From NCBI GenBank assembly GCA_018268035.1, contig JAFDXI010000088.1, positions 1 through 56,537 of the forward strand: a DNA stretch of 56,537 nucleotides, read 5' to 3'. Positions 17,926 to 26,288 of the stretch are shown piece after piece. Every line of letters begins with the position of its first letter. The first letter of the stretch is position 1. A program made the position numbers and the translations under genes. Below the pieces are notes generated by a model. It did not search any database. It worked only from the letters and a program-made list of their open reading frames with translations, and was not told where the DNA came from. The stretch comes from Bacteroidota bacterium (GTDB lineage Bacteria; Bacteroidota; Bacteroidia; Chitinophagales; Chitinophagaceae).

Positions 17926-20900
17926 TTAATCCTTTATCATTTTTAATGTTGTTTGCACCCCTGCTTCATTAGAGAACACAATCAAATAAGTGCCTGGAGC
18001 CAGATGTTGCACATTGATTGGGATAGTATTGGTGCCAGGTAAACCTGTCCCTTTTTTAGTGAATAAGGATTTGCCACTCATATCTGTTATTTTAATACGG
18101 TAGATCCATGTTTTCTCAGCAATAAAACGAATGGAAGCGATGTCTTTTACCGGGTTGGGCATCAGGATTACAGAGTTATCGATGTAACCAGGTAAATTAG
18201 CTGTAACCGCATTGATGTTATTAGTCACTTTTACAACTTTTGATTGCACCGGAGAAACGCCACAACTATTGATAGCCTGAACGGTAATGCTACCTGTAGT
18301 TGAACCCCATTTAACACTTACAAGTGGTGTGTTTTGACCTGAAATAATTTGAGCATCTGCTGGAACAGTCCACACATAAGTGTTATAGCTGATTGGATTT
18401 ATAACAGAATAAGTCATATTAACCTGTTTCATGGTAGTGGAGGTTGGCCCTTCAATGCCATTGGGCTTATTGGGTGAAGCCTGTAAACCTTGTGGCACTG
18501 TATAACCTGACTGTGTGGTACAACCTCTTGAATCGGTAACTGGATAAGTTTTAAATCCTGCTGGTACAACAAATGTTCCTGTACCATAATATGGTTCAGT
18601 GCCACCCATTGCCATTACCTGTACTGTTGTGCTGCTGCCTTTACAAATTATTGCGCTATCCTGCGTAATACTTTTGATTGAAAGCACTTCAGGTTGTGTC
18701 ATGATAAAAGATTTAGAAACGCTGCAACCTTTATAAGAATTTACAGTAACTGTAAATGTATCAACATTCAAATCTGTGAGATCTTCACCTGTATCACTCC
18801 ACCCAGATCGTGAAGCTCTTTTCCAGAGATAAGTGAATGGCCCAATGCCACCTGAAGGTTTCAGATCAATGATGCCATCCTTTTTGTTGTAGCAGCTTAT
18901 AGTGGTAACATCTGCATTTAATGTGGGGCTTGTATTTAAAACCGAACCATTAACATCAATATATGCTTTAGAAAGTCCACCACCAGAAACAGGAATTTTA
19001 CCATTGAAATCTCCTTCAGTATCGGTTACCATTTTTACAAAAATAGTACGGTTGAGAGAACTGTCTTTATACTTTGAGAAGGATATTGAGCTAAAGTAAG
19101 GACCATAAGAAAACTTGGAGAATATATAGCCGCTCAACGGACCAACTTTTACTGGGGTGCCATCTAATGAAGCGGCATTGATTACAAAACTTTTAGAATC
19201 TATAGTAGAGTTTTTGCATGTTGTATCAAATGAAGTTAAAAGAGTAGTTGCAAATCTTTTGGTAGTAGGTTTTTTCCTTGACAATTCCACTACACTAAAA
19301 ATCACATTTGCACTACCTGTATTTTTTATATAAAAATCTGAATTTCTTGAAGACTGATTAGCAAATCGGGCATCTGTTAAAACAAAACTTGCTTTCTTCC
19401 ACATATTAGTATTGGTGCAGGTGATGTTTAATGATGGTTTATCTGCGCCGCTATTTGCATCATAAAATAATTGCCAGCTACCGGTGCCATTATCATAATA
19501 AGTTACATCAATAGTAACCGGATATTGACCATTAAGAGGCTGATTATTTAAAAACGCATTATCTACATCAAAATATAATGCATCTTTTCCTTTGGCAAGA
19601 TCAAAGCCTCTTGCAAACCTGCCATACATAGAAGTCTTATGTGCATCATCAACATTCCAATAACCTGCGCTGGTAGTGTTGGCGTCTATTTGATGTAGGT
19701 ATCTTTCGTAATTGCCTGGTAATAAACGCCAGCCGACATCGTTGGTGCCTTTGGCTGATAATCCCAAATATTCATTTCCTAAAACAGCAGAAATATCTTC
19801 AAGCTTTGCACCGTAGTTGCTGTATGCTTTATAAATATTATTAAACCTTGCCTGATTGCTTTGTGATACCTCTCCATAAGTTGATGCAGGGAACCTGACA
19901 CCATCTGAAGCATCTAATGCATCTTTTAATGCACAAACAGCATTAGATGCAAGGCCGGGAACTTTTTGTCCTGAATACTTATTAAAGAAGCGAAAAGATG
20001 AATCAAAGCCCGGATCTTCAATATTACCATAAGTTTGATTAGGCCAATCCAATCCCCAATAAATGCAATAAGTCATGATGGCAAACATTTCTTTATACTG
20101 ATTTTTTGTCCACCATCCTGCATATAACTGTTGGCCAACTATTTCAGACCTTGCTTTTACATATTTTCCTCTGGAGGGTTTGTTTAACAAATCATAAAGC
20201 CATGCTTGTTTATCCAGCTCGCCATTTTGCTGAGAGCCTTTGGCCAGTGTGCCACATTTTGTCCATCCACCAGGGCAATTATCAAGAAGCCAATATTGTT
20301 GAGTCGGATCATCGTTGTCGGGGTTACTCAGCATCGTGATTTTCGGCTTTGTGTTTTTATATTCATTATAGTAATACAGTGAATATACTTTGAATAAACT
20401 GTCAAACTGGGCATCTGAGATTGCATATTTTTTTGGAACGTTCCCTTTGTATGCAATTTGGTCACCAGTGCTGCCAAAGCAAGCCTGTACGCCAATTATT
20501 TTGCTCCGGGTATAGGCATCCAAAGTATTTAAATGCTGCCTAACCTGAGAAATCATCCTTTTAAAATAAAAATTGTAATTCGAATCAAGGTAGTAAGGGG
20601 AATAACCAACAGGGTTGCCATTATCACTGGTCTCTGTTACTTTAGGCACACCACCAGTAGTAAACAACCAATTTGGTGCAGCCATGCGGGTATATACCAT
20701 AAAAATAACAGGCATACTGTCAGCTATATGGTCTTTAATATCCTGGTCAAATACTGTCCAGTCCCATACGTTGGGTGCTGTTTCTATATCTGACCAGTTA
20801 CAGTTCACTAACCTTCCTTTGAATTTTGGATAAGTATTGGCATTGACCGGGATGCCGTAATCTTGCCAGATTGCAGAATTTGAAAACACCTCCTGCGCAG

Positions 20901-20970
20901 GTTGTGCATAAACCGTTGATGTGGCAAAGAGACACGATAAGGCAATTATTTGCCTGATGCGATTACTCAT
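17926..20970 (-). CDS. Secreted multidomain protein: glycosidase-like barrel, SprB-like and PKD-like domains, T9SS sorting domain
   Basis: 1014 residues with a Sec signal peptide (1-22). Residues about 30-330 resemble a TIM-barrel glycoside hydrolase of the GH42/GH5 kind: NCNWSDIETAPNVWDW, then VIFMVYTRMAAPNWL, then KIIGVQACFGSTGD where such enzymes usually carry the acid/base Asn-Glu. That pair is absent, so activity is uncertain. A jelly-roll-like segment follows (about 430-570), then an SprB-like repeat (about 690-765, ending SYKGCSVSKSFIMTQP) and a PKD-like domain (about 855-925, VSVKWGSTTGSITVQAIN). The last 75 residues (MPNPVKDIASIRF to the end) are a type A Por sorting domain, so the protein should be secreted by the type IX system and attached to the surface or released. 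It is a single gene with its own terminator. Confidence 0.82.
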   Translation of the reverse strand: MSNRIRQIIALSCLFATSTVYAQPAQEVFSNSAIWQDYGIPVNANTYPKFKGRLVNCNWSDIETAPNVWDWTVFDQDIKDHIADSMPVIFMVYTRMAAPNWLFTTGGVPKVTETSDNGNPVGYSPYYLDSNYNFYFKRMISQVRQHLNTLDAYTRSKIIGVQACFGSTGDQIAYKGNVPKKYAISDAQFDSLFKVYSLYYYNEYKNTKPKITMLSNPDNDDPTQQYWLLDNCPGGWTKCGTLAKGSQQNGELDKQAWLYDLLNKPSRGKYVKARSEIVGQQLYAGWWTKNQYKEMFAIMTYCIYWGLDWPNQTYGNIEDPGFDSSFRFFNKYSGQKVPGLASNAVCALKDALDASDGVRFPASTYGEVSQSNQARFNNIYKAYSNYGAKLEDISAVLGNEYLGLSAKGTNDVGWRLLPGNYERYLHQIDANTTSAGYWNVDDAHKTSMYGRFARGFDLAKGKDALYFDVDNAFLNNQPLNGQYPVTIDVTYYDNGTGSWQLFYDANSGADKPSLNITCTNTNMWKKASFVLTDARFANQSSRNSDFYIKNTGSANVIFSVVELSRKKPTTKRFATTLLTSFDTTCKNSTIDSKSFVINAASLDGTPVKVGPLSGYIFSKFSYGPYFSSISFSKYKDSSLNRTIFVKMVTDTEGDFNGKIPVSGGGLSKAYIDVNGSVLNTSPTLNADVTTISCYNKKDGIIDLKPSGGIGPFTYLWKRASRSGWSDTGEDLTDLNVDTFTVTVNSYKGCSVSKSFIMTQPEVLSIKSITQDSAIICKGSSTTVQVMAMGGTEPYYGTGTFVVPAGFKTYPVTDSRGCTTQSGYTVPQGLQASPNKPNGIEGPTSTTMKQVNMTYSVINPISYNTYVWTVPADAQIISGQNTPLVSVKWGSTTGSITVQAINSCGVSPVQSKVVKVTNNINAVTANLPGYIDNSVILMPNPVKDIASIRFIAEKTWIYRIKITDMSGKSLFTKKGTGLPGTNTIPINVQHLAPGTYLIVFSNEAGVQTTLKMIKD

Positions 20971-21283
20971 AAATGTCGGATATTGAATTTGAAAAAAATA
21001 AAATTAGCCTTTAATGTATATTTAGTAAGGGGCTTTGAGCTATAAAGACTATCCCATAAAGTCAGAATAAAGATTATATCCTAATCAGACAATGCTGATA
21101 ACATTCATAAACCAATAATTTTCAAAATATTAGAGCTAAATATTTTTTTTATCAGAAAAATTCAATATTTGAGGAAGATAGATGATAAATTAATTTTTTG
21201 GATAAAGTGGCTTGAGGTGTCAAAAGGTTTCAAAAAATCAAAATTGGATCAAATTCATATCTTACCGATATTAAAATATCATT
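20971..21283. other. AT-rich divergent intergenic region
   Basis: 313 bases between two divergent genes. I see no open reading frame, RNA gene or strong hairpin. AATATTTG near 21165-21172 on the plus strand differs by one base from the TAnnTTTG box and could serve the 21284 gene from a distance. No matching box was found for the minus-strand gene. Confidence 0.5.
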
Positions 21284-21769
21284 ATGCAATTCACAACTAC
21301 CTCATATTTAAAAAACTTAAAAATATTATTCGTTGCACTGGGTGCTGTTCAAATTTTTCTGGCTTTGATTGTTTTTGTTTTGATATCAAATGGTATTTCG
21401 CTCAACGGCGAAGATTTAGTACAAGGGTTTAATTATTTAATACCTGCACTTTGCGTTGCAATGGTTTTTTTGTCTTTGGTAATTTTTAGAAAAAAAATCA
21501 ATACAATTGATAGCATTTTCTCTTTAAAAGATAAATTAGAAGTTTACCGGGGTTTATATATCACAAGATGGGCAATGATAGAAGGCCCGGTCATTTTTAC
21601 TTTGATAGCATATTTGCTGACAGGTGCTGAAAAGTTTTTGATTATAGTAGTTGTGATGTTACTTATTTACATTTCGCTTTATCCTAGCCTTCAGAAAATT
21701 TTAAAGGAACTGCCATTGTCTTCTGATGAACAGGAAATTTTAAATGACCCCAATGGGATTATTGAATAG
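21284..21769 (+). CDS. Hypothetical four-helix membrane protein
   Basis: 161 residues with four predicted membrane helices (about 14-34, 47-66, 102-118, 119-137), in two pairs separated by a polar stretch RKKINTIDSIFSLKDKLEVYRG. The C-terminus is acidic (SSDEQEILNDP). No recognisable catalytic motif. I do not know the family, although similar small membrane proteins are common in Bacteroidota. The ATG at 21284 gives a natural N-terminus in front of helix 1. It stands alone and converges with the TonB-dependent receptor gene. Confidence 0.7.
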   Translation: MQFTTTSYLKNLKILFVALGAVQIFLALIVFVLISNGISLNGEDLVQGFNYLIPALCVAMVFLSLVIFRKKINTIDSIFSLKDKLEVYRGLYITRWAMIEGPVIFTLIAYLLTGAEKFLIIVVVMLLIYISLYPSLQKILKELPLSSDEQEILNDPNGIIE

Positions 21770-21843
21770 GCTTTATGAACTGATGATGGTATTCAATTAT
21801 TTTCAACTCAAAGAATTGTTTTAGTTAATAAGAAGTCTTTTTA

Positions 21844-24384
21844 TTAGCCATTATATTGTCCTTGATCCATCTGATTTTCCTGGTTATTGTTGTCTTTCTT
21901 TTTGAATAAATCAAAATCATTGTCACCAAATTTGTAGGTGAAGGTTATCCTGAAAGTCCTCACACTCCACCTGCGATAAGAGTTTTGATAAAAGGTTTCG
22001 GTATCATAAATGTTGCCGAATTTTCTTGAGTTAAATATATCATTCACGCTTAGGGAAACTGATGCTGCCTTCTTTTTCAGGAACTCTTTTCGAAGTGCAA
22101 AATCAGAAACGAATTGCGGTTTGTTTCTTCCCTGAGGTGTTACTTCCCCCCCTTCATAATTGGCGGTTAATTGTAAGGAAAGATTATTTAAAATACTGTT
22201 TGTTGCTGTAGTTATTTTATAGTTCCCTATAAGTTTTGTATCTAAATTAAATCCATGGTTGCTTAAATCAATGCCACTAACATTAGCTTTTGTAGTGCGG
22301 TATTGAAGGTCTAAATTGTAAGTCAAATCTAACTGTGTTCCCAGTTTTTTTGTGAGCGTAAATTCAGTCCCAATACTGTTTGTGTAACCTGCATTGATGA
22401 AAGTAGATAAAATGGCATCAGGTGAAATGGATGCATTATGGAGTTGTTCATATAAATCCGGTGGAATAGTATCACTATATTCAGTTACATCGCCCACATT
22501 ATTTTTAAAATATATCACACCTAAAAAGCTGCCGCTATTATTTTTAAAACGGTTAAAATAATTGAGTTCAAATGAATTGGTATATTCAGGTTTTAAGCCG
22601 GGGTTTCCCTTTTCTATATTTAAGGGATCTGATATATCAACGAATGGGTTCACTTCCCAAAATCTTGGCCGCCTGGTGCGTTTTGAATAATTGAATTGAA
22701 TATCGGTGTTTTCATTTAAAGGCTGGGTGATAAAGAAGCTTGGGAACAAAGCATAACCAAGGTTTTTAAACCCTTTTGGATAGCTGTAACCGAAATGATA
22801 ATTGCTGTCAATGAGTGTGCCATTAAAATTTGAAAATTCAATACGTAAACCTACCTGGTAAGTAATGGATTTCCATTTATTGGCATAATTAAAATAACCT
22901 GCATTATTTGTTTCTGTGTATTTATAATTATTGCTTAAAGGTAGTTTGGTTTCATTATTAGCTTCATCAACTGAATAAGTAGCAAAATGAGACATATTGT
23001 TATTATAAAAGCTCCTGACACCAAACTCAATTCTTTTGTTGTCATTGATTTTATTGCTGTAATCCACCTGTGCTGTAACCTGGTAATTATCTCCTGAGCC
23101 AGCATCCCTTACTTTTGATTGAGGTGCATAAATGCTGCCATCAGGATTATTAAAATCATTCACAATAAAATCGTCATCTGTGTTGCTGCCTTTGTTATAA
23201 GTAACATCAGCAGTAAGTTTGTTGCCAGGATCATTATTATTGAGTTGCCTCTCAAAGCTCAGGCGGCTACTGGCTCTGCTGAAAGTGCCGAGCCCATTGG
23301 TAACACGATAGCCGGTATATTCGAGCATATTGCTGGCATCAAGGTATTGCTGGTTTTGTGTTTCATTATTACCAAAATGACCGTTGTGAAAACCCTGTGT
23401 AAATGAGATGGTATTTTTATCATTAATAAAATAATCCAGCCCAAACCGAACAGCAGTGAATCTTCTGTTCCTGTCGTTATCTGTTGTTTGATTAAAATAG
23501 CTGGTGGGTATATCATTATCTTTATTGATCCTGTATGTTTCTTCTTTAGTAGTACCACCTGATTTGTTATAATTGCCACTGGCAAAGAGATTGAATTTTT
23601 CTTCACGCAGATTCAGGTTGATATTGCCGGATAAAACCGAAGGTGTGCCAACACCAACAGATGCAATACCGTTTAATCCGATTCTTTTATTTTTCTTCAA
23701 CACTATATTTATGATACCACCTGCACTGGAAGCATCGTACTTGGCAGAAGGGTTGGTGATGAGTTCAACACGTTCAATATCATCCGCAGGTATTTGATCG
23801 AGGGTGAGGATGGTTGGCCTCCCATCAATTAATATTTGCGGGGAGCTGTTTCTCATTTGCACATTGCCATCCACATCTACAGTGAGTGAAGGAATATTTT
23901 TCATTACATCCACTGCGGTTCCCCCCTGAGCAGTAATGTTTTGTTCAACATTGAAAATTTTTCTGTCTATACCAAACTGCATGGCCGGTGGCGCCGATGC
24001 AGTAACTACTACCGTGCTTAAAGTATTTGTATGTTGAGACAAATGAATGATACCAATATCTTTTGTAGTTTGGTTGCCAGTTGATGTGTTAATTGATTGT
24101 ATGACCTGAGGGTTATAACCAATAGCAGTGATGGTAATTTGTGGTTTGTTGATAGCAGGAATATTTTTTACTGTGAATTTTCCATTCAAATCTGAAATAG
24201 CATTGCCTCTATATTCCACATTTGTATTTATGTTGGTTGCTGCAATTTCGATTGTTGCTCCAACAACAGGTTTTTGAGTTGTGCTGTCGAGTATTAATCC
24301 GATAATAGTACTTGTGGTTTTATCATTTTGTGCCACAGTAACAAGCCCGGTTAATAAAAAAGAAAATAGTAAAATATATTTCAT
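21844..24384 (-). CDS. TonB-dependent outer membrane receptor (OMP beta-barrel family)
   Basis: 846 residues: signal peptide (1-18, ending TVAQ), a carboxypeptidase-regulatory-like beta-sandwich (about 28-115: GLILDSTTQKPVVGATIEI), a plug domain (about 125-235 with NIPSLTVDVDGNVQMRN, ILIDGRPT and GGIINIVLKK), then a long barrel ending in the aromatic TFRITFTYKFG. This is the outer-membrane-protein beta-barrel group common in Chitinophagaceae, not a SusC. The RagA signature and a SusD partner are both missing. Ligand unknown. The C-terminal tail (DLFKKKDNNNQENQMDQGQYNG) is unusually polar, extends about 25 residues past the last barrel strand, and may be periplasmic. Confidence 0.9.
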   Translation of the reverse strand: MKYILLFSFLLTGLVTVAQNDKTTSTIIGLILDSTTQKPVVGATIEIAATNINTNVEYRGNAISDLNGKFTVKNIPAINKPQITITAIGYNPQVIQSINTSTGNQTTKDIGIIHLSQHTNTLSTVVVTASAPPAMQFGIDRKIFNVEQNITAQGGTAVDVMKNIPSLTVDVDGNVQMRNSSPQILIDGRPTILTLDQIPADDIERVELITNPSAKYDASSAGGIINIVLKKNKRIGLNGIASVGVGTPSVLSGNINLNLREEKFNLFASGNYNKSGGTTKEETYRINKDNDIPTSYFNQTTDNDRNRRFTAVRFGLDYFINDKNTISFTQGFHNGHFGNNETQNQQYLDASNMLEYTGYRVTNGLGTFSRASSRLSFERQLNNNDPGNKLTADVTYNKGSNTDDDFIVNDFNNPDGSIYAPQSKVRDAGSGDNYQVTAQVDYSNKINDNKRIEFGVRSFYNNNMSHFATYSVDEANNETKLPLSNNYKYTETNNAGYFNYANKWKSITYQVGLRIEFSNFNGTLIDSNYHFGYSYPKGFKNLGYALFPSFFITQPLNENTDIQFNYSKRTRRPRFWEVNPFVDISDPLNIEKGNPGLKPEYTNSFELNYFNRFKNNSGSFLGVIYFKNNVGDVTEYSDTIPPDLYEQLHNASISPDAILSTFINAGYTNSIGTEFTLTKKLGTQLDLTYNLDLQYRTTKANVSGIDLSNHGFNLDTKLIGNYKITTATNSILNNLSLQLTANYEGGEVTPQGRNKPQFVSDFALRKEFLKKKAASVSLSVNDIFNSRKFGNIYDTETFYQNSYRRWSVRTFRITFTYKFGDNDFDLFKKKDNNNQENQMDQGQYNG

Positions 24385-24728
24385 CTGATAATTTTAGTAA
24401 AATGGAATCAGGCTGTAATTAAGAAAAGAAAATGTGATAGTAAACCGTTTTTAATGCAACTAATCCCAAGTTGGTCTCAAAAGAAAGTAATGCTCAATTG
24501 CTCAAAATTCCCATAAAAACATCTTTTAAATAAATATTTATTGACAATGACTGGTTTTATAACAGTTCTTTAAGAGCAATCATGATCTGTACAAAAAAGT
24601 TGTGCATAATGAGCAGTATATTTTATTTCAAAAAAAATGTATTGCTCATGTGCTTTCAGATTTTTTGATAGCACTTTATTTTTTTGTATAAAGCTATCTT
24701 CAATAAAACAATAAAATTAATATTCAGG
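24385..24728. other. AT-rich divergent intergenic region with one hairpin
   Basis: 344 bases between the TonB receptor gene and the VOC-fold gene. ATGAGCA (24609-24615) can pair with TGCTCAT (24643-24649) across a 27-base A/T-rich loop, about 80 bases before the VOC start codon. Related fragments TGCTCAA occur near 24500. No ORF or promoter box convinced me. Confidence 0.4.
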
Positions 24729-25085
24729 ATGCTTACATCTGTTGTTCCAAAGTTGCCAATGCGCAATAAAACAAAGACAAAAGAATTTTATATGAATAAG
24801 CTCGGATTCCTGCAATCAGGTAGCCAGGATTTTGATGGTTATTTGATGTTGAAAAAAGACAATGTTGAAATTCATTTTTTTGAATGCGCAACACTTGGCC
24901 GAAAAGAAAATTACAGTCAGGTTTATATACGCTCTGAAGCAATTGAAATTTTATATCAATCTTTAATGGATAAAAAAACAGACATCCTTCCTGCCGTTTA
25001 TTTACAGGAAAGACTCTGGGGTCAAAAAGAGTTTTCTATACTTAATCCTGATAATAATTTATTGACTTTTGGGCAAGCAATGTGA
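24729..25085 (+). CDS. VOC (glyoxalase/bleomycin resistance) family protein
   Basis: 118 residues of the vicinal-oxygen-chelate fold. A first beta-alpha unit VVPKLPMRNKTKTKEFYMNKLGF is followed by YLMLKKDNVEIHFFEC and a second half with QVYIRSEAIEILYQSLM and EFSILNPDNNLLTFGQ. The pattern is that of bleomycin-resistance-type proteins (strands ending in ...LEIHFF and ...DPDGNLLTFGE). Function may be binding or modifying a small toxic molecule, with no way to name it. The ATG at 24729 is chosen. The in-frame TTG at 24684 would add 15 residues not seen in the family. Confidence 0.85.
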   Translation: MLTSVVPKLPMRNKTKTKEFYMNKLGFLQSGSQDFDGYLMLKKDNVEIHFFECATLGRKENYSQVYIRSEAIEILYQSLMDKKTDILPAVYLQERLWGQKEFSILNPDNNLLTFGQAM

Positions 25086-25099
25086 AGATTGTCTAAAAA

Positions 25100-25110
25100 A
25101 GACTAAGTCT
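25100..25110 (-). terminator. Weak hairpin with U-tract after the beta-propeller lipoprotein gene
   Basis: AGACT-A-AGTCT palindrome, followed on the minus strand by six T (25099-25094). It lies 3-13 bases past the stop codon at 25113. The stem is short, so this is only a possible terminator. Confidence 0.3.
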
Positions 25111-25112
25111 GC

Positions 25113-26117
25113 TTATTTTGTAAAACATGCACCTAATTCATTCAAAGATGTATTAATGCCAGTATTGTAGGAATCGAGTGGCCACATCATGCCAGTATTG
25201 ATATTGGCGATGTACAAATCATAAGCGCCATGACCGCCATTTTTATCACAGGATAAAACAAGAAGAGAATCATTGCAGGGAAAAGCATCTGAATAATCTG
25301 CATTGGAGGAATTGAAAGCCAGCCTTGAAGAACCAGCTCCAGTGATATTACCGGTAAACACCTGATCATAATGGAGATTACTATTAACCCATCTTGTATA
25401 TAAAACAACTGAATCATTCATGACAATGGGATAGTATTCCTGAACATTCATAGTATTAAAGAGTGGGTGGTTATTTGTGCCGTCAATATTAATCATATAA
25501 ATATCAGAGCTATTGCCTGCGCCCATTGCATAAATCAATGCTTTGCCATCACTGGTATAGTATGGCATTCCGCTTTCAATCGTATTGGAAGTAACATTGT
25601 TCGTGATATTTCCATCCAAATCCATAATTTTTATGTTACCGGTTTTGCCATTGGGAGTTTGTTTGAAACAGATATGCAGCCCATCTGGTGAAAATTTTGG
25701 ATCTTCATCCCTGCAGCCATCATCCTTAGTTAAGTTCAATGGCATATTTGTTGAATTGACCTGCCAAATATATATGTCCCATTTACTATCTGCACTTGTT
25801 TCTCCCATAAATGTTATGGCAGAACCATCATAATTAAAGTGTGCATTGATAGGATTATAAATATTCCAGTTTTTGCTGATTTCAGATAAACTATTGGTTG
25901 CAAAGTTGTATAAGAATAGTTTGGATGCTTTGCCATATTCGGCATATTGGTGATACACAAGTTTACCGGTTAGTTTTGGCAGGGAATTATTTGATGTATC
26001 AACGCCTGGTGTATTGGGGGTGTTTTGGTCATTTGTTTTGGTGCATGAGATTAAAAAGAGAAATAAATATAAAGACCAAAATGATGTTAGGATTCGAATG
26101 AGCTTTTGCTTTTTCAT
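25113..26117 (-). CDS. WD40-like/TolB-type beta-propeller lipoprotein
   Basis: 334 residues with a lipoprotein signal (lipobox LISC, Cys25), then a low-complexity linker (about 28-45), then repeated PD40-type blades: FNYDGSAITFMGE, DPKFSPDGLHICFKQ, MPYYTSDGKALIYAMG, YPIVMNDSVVLYTR. The repeat unit DIYxxxxDGTN matches TolB-like propellers, so this is a probable surface or periplasmic binding protein, not an enzyme. It lies downstream of the SusC/SusD pair on the same strand with 171 bases between, in the position where such loci often place an accessory surface-binding lipoprotein. That role is an inference. Confidence 0.8.
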   Translation of the reverse strand: MKKQKLIRILTSFWSLYLFLFLISCTKTNDQNTPNTPGVDTSNNSLPKLTGKLVYHQYAEYGKASKLFLYNFATNSLSEISKNWNIYNPINAHFNYDGSAITFMGETSADSKWDIYIWQVNSTNMPLNLTKDDGCRDEDPKFSPDGLHICFKQTPNGKTGNIKIMDLDGNITNNVTSNTIESGMPYYTSDGKALIYAMGAGNSSDIYMINIDGTNNHPLFNTMNVQEYYPIVMNDSVVLYTRWVNSNLHYDQVFTGNITGAGSSRLAFNSSNADYSDAFPCNDSLLVLSCDKNGGHGAYDLYIANINTGMMWPLDSYNTGINTSLNELGACFTK

Positions 26118-26163
26118 AAAATTATATGCGGATAATATTTTGCTTATTTAACAAGGGAAGAAG

Positions 26164-26247
26164 TGAGGCAATCAGTTAATGCAAACCTTTATAAACACAT
26201 GGTATAATTCTTTGTGTTTTGCTTGCTGTAGTTTAATGATTGCCTCA
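26164..26247. repeat. Long-armed inverted repeat between susD and the propeller lipoprotein gene
   Basis: TGAGGCAATCA (26164-26174) is perfectly complementary to TGATTGCCTCA (26237-26247). The 62-base loop contains a second perfect 7-base pair, AAACACA (26193-26199) with TGTGTTT (26213-26219). TTAATGATTGC also occurs twice in direct orientation (26233-26243, 26264-26274). Transcribed from either strand it folds into a two-tier stem in the gap between two genes of the same locus. This suggests an RNA-stability or processing element, or a partial terminator that lowers expression of the last gene. Confidence 0.45.
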
Positions 26248-26288
26248 TTCTTTATGCTGTATATTAATGATTGCTATATTTTGTAAAA

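Noticed and set aside
21844-24384. Calling the lone TonB receptor a SusC
   Set aside because: It lacks the RagA signature and a SusD neighbour. Its barrel and plug match the shorter outer-membrane-protein beta-barrel group.
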